Shown piece by piece: positions 1-13,190 of a stretch of DNA of 64,000 nucleotides. Position 1 is the stretch's first letter; each line of letters starts with the position of its first letter. The position numbers were made by a program, and so were the translations under genes. Origin of the DNA: Eleginops maclovinus (taxonomy: Eukaryota; Chordata; Actinopteri; Perciformes; Eleginopidae); the NCBI RefSeq assembly GCF_036324505.1, contig NC_086352.1, positions 7,088,501-7,152,500 on the forward strand. Reading direction: 5' to 3'. The notes under the pieces were generated by a model. It saw only the letters and a program-made list of their open reading frames with translations. It did no database searches and was not told the DNA's origin.

Positions 1-394
1 GCTGTTAAAGGACACGTATTGTAAATACATCCCTTAAAGCTCTGATAAAGGTCTCCGTGCTTGATATTGGAACAGTCCTTCGGTATAATTCGAGGTTGTT
101 GCATGCAGGATATTCAGACTTTTAGGAATCTTTCATGCTAATGCTTTAACTTTCTTTCTCTCAACGTCTTTAAACATTAATGCTCTCTCGCAGTAATTAT
201 CGTGAGGCATTGGCGGTCACAACAACCCAAGAACGTTATGTAAGTTTGAAAAGCAATCAGTGGAATCTATATGATTAAATGCTGTTCAAACACAGGATGC
301 AGGTCAGAGGTCAGCGCCTGGTGTTGATGTGACTAATGCACTAATCTGTTCCAGGAAGACCTTTAAGTGTGTGTCCCTCTAAAGTGCAGTTCAG

Positions 395-500
395 CATGGA
401 GTAAACCCTAAGTTAAAGTGTGTTTTTGTGCATGAAAATGGTCTGCGAAGGCTAAAACCCCTGTGTCCTCTCCCAAGGAGAATGTGACCAAGGTCACGGG
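395..500 (-). mobile_element. Family A element fragment
   Basis: Contains TTTTTGTGCATGAAAATGGT and GGCTAAAACCCCTGTGTCC, the complement of the family core. Confidence 0.6.
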
Positions 501-1424
501 TCAGACATGAACCTTTGAAACCACCCTTGCTTTGCTCATTTCTGCTGCAATTCACACAGAAAAAGAAAAAGAAATGGAGCATAAAAACACTAAATTTGGA
601 CGAGATGTTGAATGGAGGTCAGAGTCTGCAGGGAGCGAACTTCATCAGGTCAGGTTAACTTCAGAGGAGCTGCAGCGCTCAACTCAGATATTACCTTTAA
701 CACAGTTGAACAGAAAACGTCTTGCTTGTACTCCTCTCATGTGTGATGTAAGTGATTCCAGACGCTTATAACAAACAAGCATCTGATATAAAAATAAGGA
801 ACACAGGTGTTAGGCGCCTGATATTTGAGAGAGTAAAGTGTTTGTTCCTCACGAAAAACTTCACTTTAATGAGGAAAACACTGCAGATGTGTGGGTGCAG
901 ACATAAGCAATTCGTTTTGGGATCCATGGTTAAGATCCTCCAGTATATCACAGATCAACAACACAGAAGAACAAGCCATTTTCATGCTTTTAACAAATAT
1001 TTGTACTACAATATATGATCTTTATAACTTGAATACATATCTAGACATCCCTAACACACCATGGCTTTGCTATTCCTTGCAGTAGCAGGCTTTATCTCAT
1101 TCTGTACAAGCGGTGAAGGAGTAAAGAGGCAAATTATTCGAGCCATTAAACACAATCATCTCCTGACGTCATCTTCCCAGCAACATGCTGAAACAGAGTA
1201 TTTCCAATGGGAAAAGACAATGTGACAAATGTGCAATTATTGATGAAAGCCAAAGAGGAAGTTGTCTGAAAATGTCAAAGTAGCTTACCATTGTTTTCTT
1301 TAATTAAAACTCAATGTTATCTGGACTATTGCCAATGATTTAAGAGGGTTTGCATGGCTGTATGACAGGGAAACATCTGTAAAAGTGTCAAATGTTTCCT
1401 TCAAATGTGTTTATAATCAGAACA

Positions 1425-1530
1425 AACAGGGATTTTAGCCTTTGCAGACCATTTACATGCACTCAAACCTATATAATACACTACAGGGAAGGGGAAAACC
1501 CTCCAAAAGAAAAATGTGGCCTCCTGAAGT
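1425..1530 (+). mobile_element. Family A element fragment
   Basis: Contains GGATTTTAGCCTTTGCAGAC, CATTTACATGCACTCAAACC and an end near GGCCTCCTGAAGTTAA. Confidence 0.7.
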
Positions 1531-2649
1531 TAACATATTATTATGAAAGTCATGGTCATGTGACTTTCAATAACCACTCACGTGTCATATTGATAAAATG
1601 AGCATCGGATCAGAGGACGTTTTCTGTGTGTTAATAAACTTAGACACTTAGTTTTGCAATCATCATTCACTGAGAGAAGATGTAGTGTTGATATTTTCCA
1701 TGAGATGGAGCTGTTCAGTATAAGTGAGTGAAATTACACTTTAACTGTCATAATCAAGTGGCCATCAGGAGGAAGGAGTCCGATCAAAGGGGCTTATTAT
1801 ACAATCAATAAAGACATGCACTCAGACGAGAAGCTCAAACAAGATGTAAAGGGAGATTTAAAGCAAAACAGAGACGTTCAATTGTCTAAAAATGTTGACT
1901 GAATTGCTTTATTTCAATAATAATTGACAGACATATTGACAGTGTGGAATATACAAGTCATTTCCTCTTTGTTAAGTTGCGCTCTGTGCAAAATAAAACC
2001 CCTCCTGGTTTGAAATCTTTCATTTTATTACCTGAATTGTAAATAAAACATGTAAAAGTTTGCACTAAATCTCCTTAAGTGTCCAGTGAGTCCTTTGCAT
2101 TTAACAACAATCCCACAATGCAAAGCTTTGCCTGTACTTTGAGGTAACAGATGGCTAAATTACAGTTATTTGAAATGATGACGGGAATGATTCATACCTC
2201 ACCTTACTGCTAGACACAGAGTACTTACAGATTTCATAGTGAGGGAAATTACATGTACATGTTTTATGCATGAGATTTGGTTACTCATTTTACTTCAGTT
2301 AGCATTCATATTCATATTTTTACGCAAAAGAACTGACACAGAAACTGCACGGCACAGCTTATGTCACCTTTCAGTCATTGTTTGGGATGTTTACACCCTC
2401 TCAAAGCTGCAAAGAAATCCCAGCATGCAACGCTGAAGAGATCAGATCTGACAAGGAGAGAGCCCGAAGCACAAGATCTGCAAATATCACAGGTACACAT
2501 CTGCTGCTACACATTTAGCACACGTTTACATCATCGTTGCAGAGCCTTTCTTCCAAACAACTAAAAATATGACTCATGTTCTGCCACAAGCTATTCTACA
2601 TCCTGAGTCTCAATCGATAACATAAATATCTAATTCTCCTCCAGCCAAA

Positions 2650-3700
2650 ATAATGAAGAATGCATGCAATAAGACTACAGAGTGTCACACAATTACTTTA
2701 ACTACTACAATAACATGCACATTTACAAAGAGAATCATGCAAAGTGACTCCAGTGTGATTCATAATGACAAGAAAACGATGCAAGACAATCACAAAGACA
2801 CCAGACTGACTGAAAGTAGATGCGAAATGACAACAGATGCTAAACTGATCTACATAGAGGCCAAACTACAAAAATAATAGATGCAAATCCACTCCAAGGG
2901 AATGCAATCGGACCCAACAGAGACACACAGTTACATGCATAATGTCTTCAAGGTGATGAAAAATCACACATAGATTCCAAACAATTACACAAAGATTGAA
3001 AACAGATGCAAAATGACTAAAGATGACAAAACTTGCAAGATTACAACAAAAAGGTGCAAACTGGCTCCAAGGTGTTGCATAAGGACAGAAAACTAATTAC
3101 ACACAATCTCAACAAAAAAAAAACTGAATGACAATGAAAGATGCAAAATGAATATAAATAGATACGAAACAACAAAAAGTATAGATGCAAAATGACTCCA
3201 AAGGGATGTAAATGGACCCCAAAGAGAAACAAAACATCTAAAAATAGATGCAAAAACGTCTTCAAGGTACAAACAACGACATAATTACTCGGAAAAGAGG
3301 AAAAATTACCAAAAGGGACAAAACATTTGTATAAATAGATGCGGAATCAGTGGAAAAGAGTTGCAGAATTGCAAAACATAGATGCAAAATGACCAAAGAA
3401 GATGGAACATGTTTATAAATAGATGCCAACGAAAAAGGCGCATGCAGAATTACAAAAACATGACTCCAAGGGAATGCAAATTGACCCAAAAGACACAAAA
3501 CAACTAAAAGAACTATGCCAAAATGAGCAAAAGTCACACAAAATGTATATAAATAGACGCAAAGGTAATAAACAAGCTGCAAACTCACAAAGAACAGATG
3601 CAAAGAGATCACAAGACATGTACAATTGACATTACTTGCCAAACTAAAAAGGTCATGCAGAGTGACTCCACTGCATTCCACTACAACCAATCCAGACTGC
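2650..3700. repeat. Degenerate tandem repeat, GATGCAAAATGA-type, block 1
   Basis: Irregular repetition of motifs such as AAATAGATGCAAAATGAC, ACTCCAAAGGGATG and ACAAAACAACTA, roughly every 30-60 bases with many changes. Long minus-strand open frames here are by-products of missing stop motifs. Confidence 0.8.
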
Positions 3701-4328
3701 AGCTTCATCCAATGCAATGCAACAGCTCCATTAATCCAATAAATCCCACTTATTAGTGCTAATGAGGTGTTATCTTATGGAGAAATCAATAAGAGGAATC
3801 AACATATTCCTACAGAATCCAGATTTCTGCCCCCCCCCACCCCCTCTCCATCGCCTATAGGCTGCTCGCGGCTTCATTGAGAAATCAGCAGCGGCCGGAT
3901 CTGAGGAACATGTTTTCACACACAGGCAGATGGACCGTTTAGGTTGTGTTTTGGTGAGGGGTGGGGGGCGTGTAGTCATGTCTGTGGGTGTTCTGTCCAC
4001 CTTGGAGTCCCGTTTCTCCCTCTTGCATTTTCTGTGACCTAAAAACTAGTCCGGAGCTGATGTGTTTCTCACTCCAACGAACCCCCCCCCCCCCCCCCAA
4101 AAGAAAAGGATAATTCTTGCAGCTTAAACACGCTCCGACCTTCCTACATCCAGATAACGATGGGAAATAAACACCTCACATGCCACTTATCACTTTTTCA
4201 ACACATATTTACAACATGCATGTGCACTTCTCCCAGAGGAGCTCCCGGAACCCGCTCCGCATGCACCTCAAGTTGACAGAAAGCTGCTGATTTGAGAAGT
4301 ATGAAAAAGAAAGGCGCCGGCTGCTTAC

Positions 4329-4362
4329 CTTCCTTTTTTAAGGCATTGATGATCGACTTCAT
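4329..4362 (-). CDS. shank2: shank2 alternative first coding exon (short isoform start)
   Basis: On the minus strand ATG at 4362-4360 opens MKSIINALKKE and a split codon starting with G, then a perfect GTAAGC donor at 4328. Mammalian SHANK2 short isoforms begin MKSLLNAFTKKE followed by V, so sequence, length and phase 1 all match. An in-frame TGA at 4392-4390 limits the reading frame upstream and supports this start. The flank is CpG-rich, unlike the surrounding intron. Use of this exon would give a Shank2 without SPN and ankyrin domains, starting just before the SH3 region. It lies in the intron after exon 9. It is too short to be found by ORF length, so recognition rests on homology plus the donor. 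Confidence 0.85.
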
Positions 4363-4700
4363 TGTTAACTCCTTTTTGCTACTCCCACTTCACGGTTTGT
4401 GCATATCACAGGACTTTATTAGAGCCCGACCGTCCCTTTCAGCACCGCGGACAGCGACTCCGCGGAGAGGATCCACCGAGCGCAGCGCACATGATCCCGC
4501 TCGCACCTTCCGCTACCAGCCTCCCTGTGAGCCAGCGACCCCCTCCACTAACACACACATGCAGACACACACACATGACTTCCATAAGCCCGCCTCTTAC
4601 ACACACCTCCCCTCTCTCCCTCTCTTCTGGCTCCCATGAGAGAGAGGCTGCTCTGCTGCACAGCGGAGCGGAAACACTCAGTGGAAGCAGAAGGGATGAA
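4363..4700 (-). promoter_or_regulatory. shank2: Putative internal shank2 promoter / 5'UTR of short isoform
   Basis: The sequence immediately upstream (sense direction) of the alternative start codon is the most CpG-dense part of the intron: I count about eleven CpG between 4440 and 4513. It should hold the 5'UTR and core promoter of the short isoform. I see no convincing TATA box; GC-rich TATA-less promoters are usual for such genes. The transcription start cannot be placed from sequence. Open frames on the plus strand here (for example 4292-4639) are shadows. Confidence 0.6.
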
Positions 4701-4789
4701 TACAAAGTTGTGGCGTTTGATGTAGTTGAAGTAAATGACTGAAAGGACCGAAAAAACACACATATCATTCAGACTAGTTAACTTCAGAG

Positions 4790-5450
4790 ACACGTATAAT
4801 AGATATAAAACAATCTCAAAGAGATGCAAAATTATTACAACTAGGCGCATGATTGCTAAATATAGACACCAAACGTATAAAAGGATATGCAAAATGTCTG
4901 GAAGTGAATGCAAAACAACAACAGAGCAATAAGAATGACTAAAATAATGAAATGAGGTGCATGAGATCACAGAAATACTCAGAATAGATGACTTTAAAAC
5001 TCCAAACTAACCGGAACAAAATGCCAAACTACCAGAATAATATGGTAAATCATCCCAAAAGTGGAGGCCAAAGGTCCCGAAAAAGATGCAAAACTACTTC
5101 AATAAATGCAAAACCACTGCAAGGAGACCCAACAATACTAATAGTAGATGCAAAATGACCAAAACTGGAGGCACAACAATCACAAAGAGACCAGGATGAG
5201 TCAACAATCGATGCAGAACGACTCCAAAAAGACGCCAAATAACTAAATATAGATTCAAAATACTACAAAGATTTCAAAAGAAGAGGCAAATCGATCCCGG
5301 TGATACAATTTGACCTTAAGACGAGTAGGTTGGTGCCACACGACTACTGAGCGTCACAAACTGGCTTTAAATAAATGCCAAACCACTTAAAGGAGATGCA
5401 AAATGACAGAGAAAGAGATCCAACATGTCTTTTAGGGACTAAAGGGAAGC
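4790..5450. repeat. Degenerate tandem repeat, GATGCAAAATGA-type, block 2
   Basis: The same motif family as block 1 (AGAGATGCAAAATTA, AGTAGATGCAAAATGACC, CACAAAGAGACC). It lies on the other side of the alternative first exon. Confidence 0.8.
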
Positions 5451-5778
5451 AGAAGGACTGACAGCATAGTTCAGGCATCTTTGCTCATGCCTTTCCTCAT
5501 AATGGTAACCATGGATGGATCCAAAGGTATCACTTCGTCATTTTATCCTAATAGTAAAATGAATGTGAAACTACGGACAAACTGAACACAGATTACTCTC
5601 CCCGGGTTTGAAAAGCTTCTGCATCGACACACCGATCAGATCTTTGTTCCTGTTGGAAATCTGAAAGCTCTCTCTCTGCCTCAGGTGTTTACAGTCAGAT
5701 CATTTGCACACATTACATGAATAAAACATGATGAGAACACAGGAAATAATACCTGACAGGGCAGATTGAAAACCCCAA

Positions 5779-5914
<136 letters not shown>

Positions 5915-7082
5915 AGCTTTAAAACACCACCATATTAATTTAGAGATCCAAAAAAAGGTCAAATATTAATTATTTTACACAAAAAAGAGGAAGCTTGGTT
6001 TGTCTGGATGTATGCATGCTTTACACAACTCCCATTTACATAATATATACTGAACATATCAACATTAAAAGCAGTTTCATATTCTAGATCATATCTTTCA
6101 GGCTTTTCGGTTATGGAGATTTTGTATTACACTTCCATATCACTTTTGTACACCTGTTCTATAAACTAAATATTCAGATTTGTCAAACATCTTATTGTAT
6201 TTCTTGTAAACAGGGTTTTAAAAATGCACATCAATTGTTATTTTCTTCTAGCATTTTGTCATTTTTCTTTATTGTATATCTCTTCTATAAACCTCTTTTT
6301 GGTTCTGTGTGATCATACTCATTTTGACAGCATTATGCATTTCTAGTAAACAGCATTTATTGATTCAGATATGATGAACATAACTCAATATTTAAACAGT
6401 AATTAAATTATGTATTTTTATTGCATTTATCTTTTTAATTCAGATTTATTGAACATCATTGTTTTGTATTTTATTTTCTAATTGTCCATTGGCTATTTCT
6501 TCCAAATGCCTTTTTAGAAATGAAGAATTATGGTTCATATTTTACGTAGTGTGTGTTTCTTCTGGGCTGGATAACGTGACTTTTAATCCAGTGACCTAGC
6601 TCCAGCTCTCAGCAGTAACCTATAATAGCTCATAAATGCTTTATTAAGACATTTAAATTGCACTTTAACCCTCTCTCTGTTACTTTATCATGTGCATATC
6701 GAGGCATGAAATGAACCCTGCTCAGTTAAAGGGATAGTTTGCAGTGCATCGCCCCTGTGCAGAAACAGACAGTAGCACCTGCAGGGAGCAGAGTAGTGTA
6801 CTGCTGTGGACGTGTGCAGCAGAACCACACATTTAGAAACATAAAAGCTATATTAAGAATATCTTCGCCACTTTACCTGTCCGTGAGAAAGCAATTCTGT
6901 GACGGGGAACTGAAGCCGTCATCTGGGCTCTCAACAAAACCACTCCAGAGTCACAATAACACAAATAATAACCAGGTGAGGCAGAGGGACAATCTCTGCT
7001 TCTGTGAATGGAGTCCGTATTACGGCTTCAGAAAGAGGAGCTCACATATAGAGAGCACTTCAACTGATATTGTGCTCTAACA

Positions 7083-7500
7083 GTAGGTGTTAGTGCATGT
7101 AAATGGTCTACTAAATGTTAGTTTTTACTCAGGCCATGGTTTTCCACTCCAGCAATTTTCTATAGAGGAGTTGTGCAGTTTCAGAAAGAGACACATCTGG
7201 AAGGTAGTCATTTTGGTTTCTAGTTTTGTCTCTTTAAAGAGGCCAATGGAATTCAATGGTCTGCAGAGGCTGACATCCCTGTGTCTCTCCCACACACTGT
7301 GAAACACCTACATTGGACTCCTGTGGTTACTTCACTTACATGCTGTAGTGACATCACTATGTAACACTCGCGCTTCTATTGGCTAGCGCACCAACACATT
7401 TTTAATTCAATTTGTTGATAAGCTAAGGGGCGGGACATCTCTAAGCGGATGACCAATCACAACAGAGCCAGCCAGCTAACCAATCAGAGCTGAACGAAAG
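7083..7500 (-). mobile_element. Family A element, inverted copy
   Basis: Contains GTGCATGTAAATGGTCT, CTATTGGCTAGCGC, GGGGCGGGACATCTCTAAGC and CCAATCACAACAGAGCC, in the order expected for a minus-oriented copy. An internal duplication of the GGTCTGCAGAGGCT part is present. Confidence 0.75.
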
Positions 7501-8539
7501 TAATATTAACTCAAAGAGTTTCATATAATCATACGTATTTAGATTCATGTGGTTTAATGTGAGTGGACAGGGGAGGGATTTAGTTTCAATCTTTTTATTT
7601 TAATCCAAATCTGAGTCATGAAGTAATATATTCTTCACTGGTGTCCACGTGTATGAAGCCGGCGTGGAGTATCTAGATGTTTTAAGTTGTCCGAAGTAGT
7701 AGTAGTGTAGTTTCCCACAGCAGACTAAATACTATCTGTCTCCTCATAATGAAGTCCTGATGAATTCTCCTTCACTTCTTCTTTCTTAGCCCCCTGCTGT
7801 TTCTGACAGAGGTTAGAGAAAAGTGGTTGTGGGAGCAGACAGAGGAGCTGATGGTTTGAACTATTGGACTGCAACCCCAGACTCAGCAGTTGTTGTTGCA
7901 GGGATAAATTATATTTTGATCGGTGATAGAGCGGTGAGCAGCTTCTTCCTCCAGGAACACATCCTTGTTGTTGCTAAGCAACTCAGAGGGGGACGGCACC
8001 ATACATCATTAAAGCCCCACACACACACACAGAGTTCACACCTCCCTATGATGTAATGTACATTCATACGACTCCCTGTCTCTCTGCACAGGGTGTGTGA
8101 TGTGCTGCTCGCGGTGTGTGAAGTCATCAGGTGACACGCTGTCCTCGTTAATCAAAGCTTGTTAGAGCCGTTTCCTCATTCCCTTTCTTTCAGTACGCCG
8201 CAACTTCAAAGCGTCGGGATGCAAATTCATCCAAGAACAGTGACCCCACTGAAGGGCCATGAAGCAGATGGCTACATGCAAAGCATATGTTGTCATAAAG
8301 TATGCACTGAAGCAGCCATGAGCCACCCTTCCATACCGCGCACTGACATCTCATACCAAATTTGCAGTATGGGGGAAAAGTGCTTTACCAGGCTTTTCAA
8401 CATTTCAATAAATTGGCGGCAACAGGGAACAGGGGCCTTTATGAAAGGATGAATTAAGTTTGCCAAACAGTACACTGATACCTGAGAGGACTGTTGTTGT
8501 TTCCCATCCATATGAGCGAGATGAATGAGAAACTCCCCC

Positions 8540-8660
8540 TGGGGCGAACACAGGGATTTTAGCCTTTGCAGACCATTTACATGCACTAAAACCTATAGTA
8601 TATAACACACTACAGGAAAGGGAAACCCCAGAGAGCAAAATAGGGCCTCTTTAAGGAGCC
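8540..8660 (+). mobile_element. Family A element fragment
   Basis: Contains GGGATTTTAGCCTTTGCAGA, CCATTTACATGCACTAAAAC and the end TAGGGCCTCTTTAA. Confidence 0.75.
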
Positions 8661-9422
8661 ATACAACAACTAGAACTACTAACTACTGTACCTTACAGAT
8701 GTGTGTCTTTTGGATAACGCAAAAACTCCAGGATAGATTTTCACAAAACTTGGTGGAATGGCGAATTATGATCTGAGGAAAAACTAGCAAAGATGTACTC
8801 AGTTGGCCGATACACACATTGTTTTTCACTTCAGGAAATGGCCATGGCTGAAGTCTACGCTGTCTGAGTTTTCTTCTGGTTTTCAGTGCAGCAGAGGTAA
8901 AATCCATGCATGGTATCCGTACAAAAAGGGATTCAATCATTGTAACGGATGTAGCATCTACAAAGGTTAGCACTGAATGTGACACCCAAGGACAAACCCC
9001 CCCCCCTAACCCTAACCCCCCCCCACACACACACACACACATATTAAGCAACAGGTAATGTGCTGGTGCTAATAGCCCATATTTATCAGTACATGCAGGT
9101 CACACGGCTCCCCATCATATATCTGAATCTCACATCACCAATCAATACTAACGAGTGGGTTCACCCAGGGAGGAAGAAGGCTCCCCTCAGGGCTGGATAT
9201 GCTAATCTCCACATTATGCTCTCAGAATAATGTACCTTGCAGTAAGACGATATGCTTGAGATGTACAAATGTAAATCATCATGTCGACGCAATGAAACAA
9301 ATGAATTAATCAGTGTGAAATAAGTTTTCCTGACGCTGACAAGATGTTGAAAGTGTGAGAGTGAATTTGTCCTCTTTCCTGATAACACTGCCTGCACAAT
9401 CTGCCAAATATAGCATGGACCT

Positions 9423-9424
<2 letters not shown>

Positions 9425-9458
<34 letters not shown>
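9425..9458. repeat. (TG)n microsatellite
   Basis: Pure TG tract of 34 bases. Confidence 0.97.
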
Positions 9459-9460
<2 letters not shown>

Positions 9461-10792
9461 CCCACATTACAGTAGAAAGCCTCTTTAAAAGAGAGAATGC
9501 TCACGATGATGAATAAATTAACGATAAGTCATTTATTTATATGTAAATACATGTTAAAGCACTTTGTTGTTGAGGCAGAGGGACGACTGAACTTCACTCT
9601 TTAATGAGATCATATCCGCATCATCAGCATAGAAATAAATAAAACAACCAATTTACACTGATTAGTTTTCGATGAACTAATACAAAAATCGAGCACCATT
9701 ATACGGGGAAGAAGGCGTCCATAAAAGAATTCAAAACAATCTGGAAATTGTGAAAAATGTCTCAGGAAAATTGTCCAGGAATCAAGACAAACATAACCCA
9801 AAAACAACTGATTTAAAAAATATATAAAATGGAAAGAACTTTAAATGTTTGGGTAGAAACGATTCTTGGACTGGATTTGTTTTGCTCTTTTTAAAATGCC
9901 TCTATTTGAATGGCATATCAGCATCAAGTCAGATGTTGTATTTGCATCATACGCTTGCATGTTAGAGAAAGACAGGCAATCAATATATGTTGATTAAGTT
10001 TGGAGTAACTCATACAACATTTAAAAAACCTGGAAATTGTGGAAAAATGATAATCAACATTTGGCAGGGATTAAGTCATTAATAAGCCACAATATTTTAA
10101 ATGTTTCCAAAGCAACCATAACCCCAACAATAACTGATTAAAAATATATCAAATGGATAGAAATATTTCCAGAAATGTCAAGGTAGAAAACGATACCTGG
10201 AGTTTATTTGACGTACGTTTAGACACATGCAGTCACAGAGCTAAATATAATAGGTGTTCTAATGAATGAAATGCCCCTTTTTTAATCAAATAGTGCTTTA
10301 CGGCCACGGCACAGGATTAGGAACACATACAGATCTAACCAAAAGTGACCAATTTGGTTTTGAGTTCTGAGAAAAAGTCAGAATGTGTGTGTGTGTGTAA
10401 AAATAACCCGTGATGCACTGACATTCAGTCCCTGCTGCCCTGCACCAGCTGACAGTCTGTCCCACTGCAGACACGCACGCACACATTCACACACACACAC
10501 AAAACTGCTTTTTTAAGCGAGATATTTTGCATATTTTCGGGGCTCTTGCATAAATGTACTCGTGTTCAGGTGTTGGAATGATCTCTAGCTTCAAGAGAAC
10601 GAGGTAAAGCGTGTTAAATCCTGCAGCAGAAGGGGAATACACAAGTGTGACAGTATTTAAGGTGTGTGTGAGAATGAAAGTGTGTGTGTGTGGTCAATAG
10701 TGATTCCCTGAGGGATTATCACACTTTGGCAGCAGGCGGGCTAATACACACATCTGTCAATCATCCTTACTGGCTTACTGCTGCGTGGAGAG

Positions 10793-10793
<1 letters not shown>

Positions 10794-10848
<55 letters not shown>
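10794..10848. repeat. (CA)n microsatellite
   Basis: CA tract of about 55 bases at the border of the clean duplicate partner. Confidence 0.97.
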
Positions 10849-10849
<1 letters not shown>

Positions 10850-10852
<3 letters not shown>

Positions 10853-11383
10853 CGGAGTGACAGGCTATTGTGAGGAAGCTAAATAACTTCTTTTCACAGC
10901 GTATTTTAGGATTGAACACTGCACTGCGTTCTAATTTTTTTAAAGATGAGTTTTGTTTCTATTGTCTGTGCTCCGCTGTGACCCAGGCTGCATGGTATTA
11001 TTGTTATTGTTTACTTCGTTGCTGCTAATGAAAGTCGCTATCTAAATAAGGAAATGTGTTATGAAATAATGGAAAAGATGTTTTCTCTCATTGTTATCGG
11101 TTTGCTGCAATAATAGGAATGTTTTCTAGATGCTGCATGTGTTGTCAAGTTGGTGAAGAAGTCTTCTCGAGCTGTTTTAGCACACTTGTGTTTTTTTATT
11201 TGCTTTGTTTTTGGAAGTGCAGCACGTTTTTCCTAATGGAAGTGTTGGTTTTGTTCAGATTACAGGGAAAAAGTGCCCGAAAATCTCATGAAATTAGATT
11301 ATTTTAATTCAGATTTGCAGGGAAATGTATCAAAACGGGATTTCTGGGACTATGGAGTGGTGTGTGTTTGAGTATGACAACCA

Positions 11384-11414
<31 letters not shown>

Positions 11415-11925
11415 CACGGACGTGGTCATTTGCTACATATGAAAATGCATCGATGACATAGTACCGAAGATCACTGTAAGAACATTCCCGGATCAGAAGC
11501 CCTGAATAAACGGCAATCCGTGCCGAGCTAAAACCACTTCCGGAGAGCCATCAGCTTTAGTTTATGTGCATATGACATTAAAACCTTTGCATCTTGAATG
11601 TACAATATAATAACAATATGAATAATCTATAATAACGTAGTGTGAGAGCTATGAAAGGTACTTTTACTTTGGATACTTTCGGTACATTTAGCTTGTACTG
11701 TACCTACAGCAAGTACATTTAGAATTCAGTATTTTTAGACTGAAGTATTCCTTCTTTCACCTGAGGATCCAAGCACTTCTTCCAACACTCATGGTAACAC
11801 GTTTCCATGGACAACCTATTCCACTCCTATCCAACAACCAGCGCATGTAGGTCTCACACACACACACACACGAGGTAACGGTATGAAGAACGTCACACTG
11901 CGTACGTAATCATCGCCCTTTAAAA
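10850..11925. repeat. Clean partner of the degraded duplicate at 12.2-13.2 kb
   Basis: This normal-looking intronic sequence shares ordered anchors with 12300-13150. Apart from short CA tracts (11382-11417, 11857-11872) it holds nothing else I can identify. Confidence 0.75.
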
Positions 11926-12189
11926 GGTCTTTCTTTCTCCTCCACCAATCACGTGTCCTAATTCAGCTGTGCCGTCTTTGTCTCGGCACAGAAGTCCATC
12001 TACAAATCAGTGTTCCTCTAAAACACATTACAGACAAAGCTCTTAAATAATGATTTTGCTTTTCCCTGTGCATTTCATATCTGTACTGTATTACTATTCT
12101 TGTTTGTTTTGTTGACATTGCTATTGCTTTGGAGTCAATACAGGTGTATAAACCAACAACAACATTAGGAGAGCATACTAACAAGGATA

Positions 12190-13190
12190 TAAGTGTGAGA
12201 AGAAGGGAGGTTAAAACTATGAGGGAACAGCATGAGAGAGAATAAACACTAATGGACAGCTGAAGTAACACACTAAATCAACACAGAACAACACACAAAA
12301 TCACAACACGTTTCGGATACAGGCAGAAGAAGCTAAAGGAACTGTTTACACTATTAGGGTTACACTGCAGGAAAAGATGAGTTGCAGGAAGTAACCGCTA
12401 GGAACAGCGAAGATATGAGTTACCGGGTTCGCAATGAAAGCAGCATAAAGAAGGAAGTGATAAATAATAAAAGGAACCATGACGGGCTAAAAGGAATGTA
12501 AATTTCTAAGTGCAGTGTCAAGTGAGAAGAAGTCTCGAGGTTAAACACTAATGGTGAAGTCAGAGTAAGAGAGAAGGGATTGTTAAAACGGAAAAGGACC
12601 AGAAAAAATCGACATGAATAATCATTAACAGGGATTTGCAGAAAGACAGAAACGGGATGTACTACAGAGGGATGCTTGAATAAGAAACCATAAACACAAA
12701 ACGAACACAGAACAACGAGACAGGTATACACCATAGAAAGCATGATGACATAGTAGAAGATACAAGTAAAACATTCCCATCAGAAGCATGAAAAACGGCA
12801 AATCACAGCTCTAAAGACACCGGAGAAGCATCAGACAGTAGTGCAGAATTAAAACTCTTAAGGGTACAATGAAAAAATAGAAGAATATAAAACTATGGAG
12901 AGCGTAGAAAGGACTTTTAACTTGGATACTATCAGGATACATTAGATGAGACAAAGTCAAACATTAGAATTCAGATTTAGACAGAAGTAATCCCTTCACC
13001 TGAGATCGAGCACTCTCAGCATATGGAACACGTTCCCATGGACAATATCACTCTATAACAACGCACGCAGTAGAGTCTCAACACAACACACACAGAAGAG
13101 AAGACAGGAACGTCACAAGGCGTACGTAACCGCTTTAAAGTTACTTCTCTAATCAGTGTCGCTAATAAAGGTGCGTTTGTTCACACAAAG
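12190..13190. repeat. Indel-rich degraded copy of 10.8-11.9 kb plus degraded 40-bp units
   Basis: Anchors run in the same order as at 10845-11920: CACGTTTCGGA (12306), GTCAAGTGAGAAGAAGTCTC (12509), GGGATTTGCAG (12630), ACATTCCCATCAGAAGC (12771), CTTTTAACTTGGATACT (12914), CACCTGAGATCGAGCACT (12997), CCCATGGACAATATCACTC (13035), GGCGTACGTAACCGCTTTAAAG (compare 11899-11923; anchor split over two words: GGCGTACGTAACC and GCTTTAAAG). Differences are mainly scattered missing bases. The first 90 bases look like equally damaged 40-bp units. This is either an old duplication or uncorrected long-read sequence. Confidence 0.75.

Noticed and set aside
3041..3717. Minus-strand frames of 70-151 residues rich in Phe, Leu, Cys and Val
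   Set aside because: They come from the degenerate GATGCAAAATGA tandem block and are not conserved protein.
4292..4639. 115-residue plus-strand frame over the alternative promoter
   Set aside because: Shadow of the GC-rich sequence on the opposite strand; no homology, and the minus-strand exon explains the conservation.
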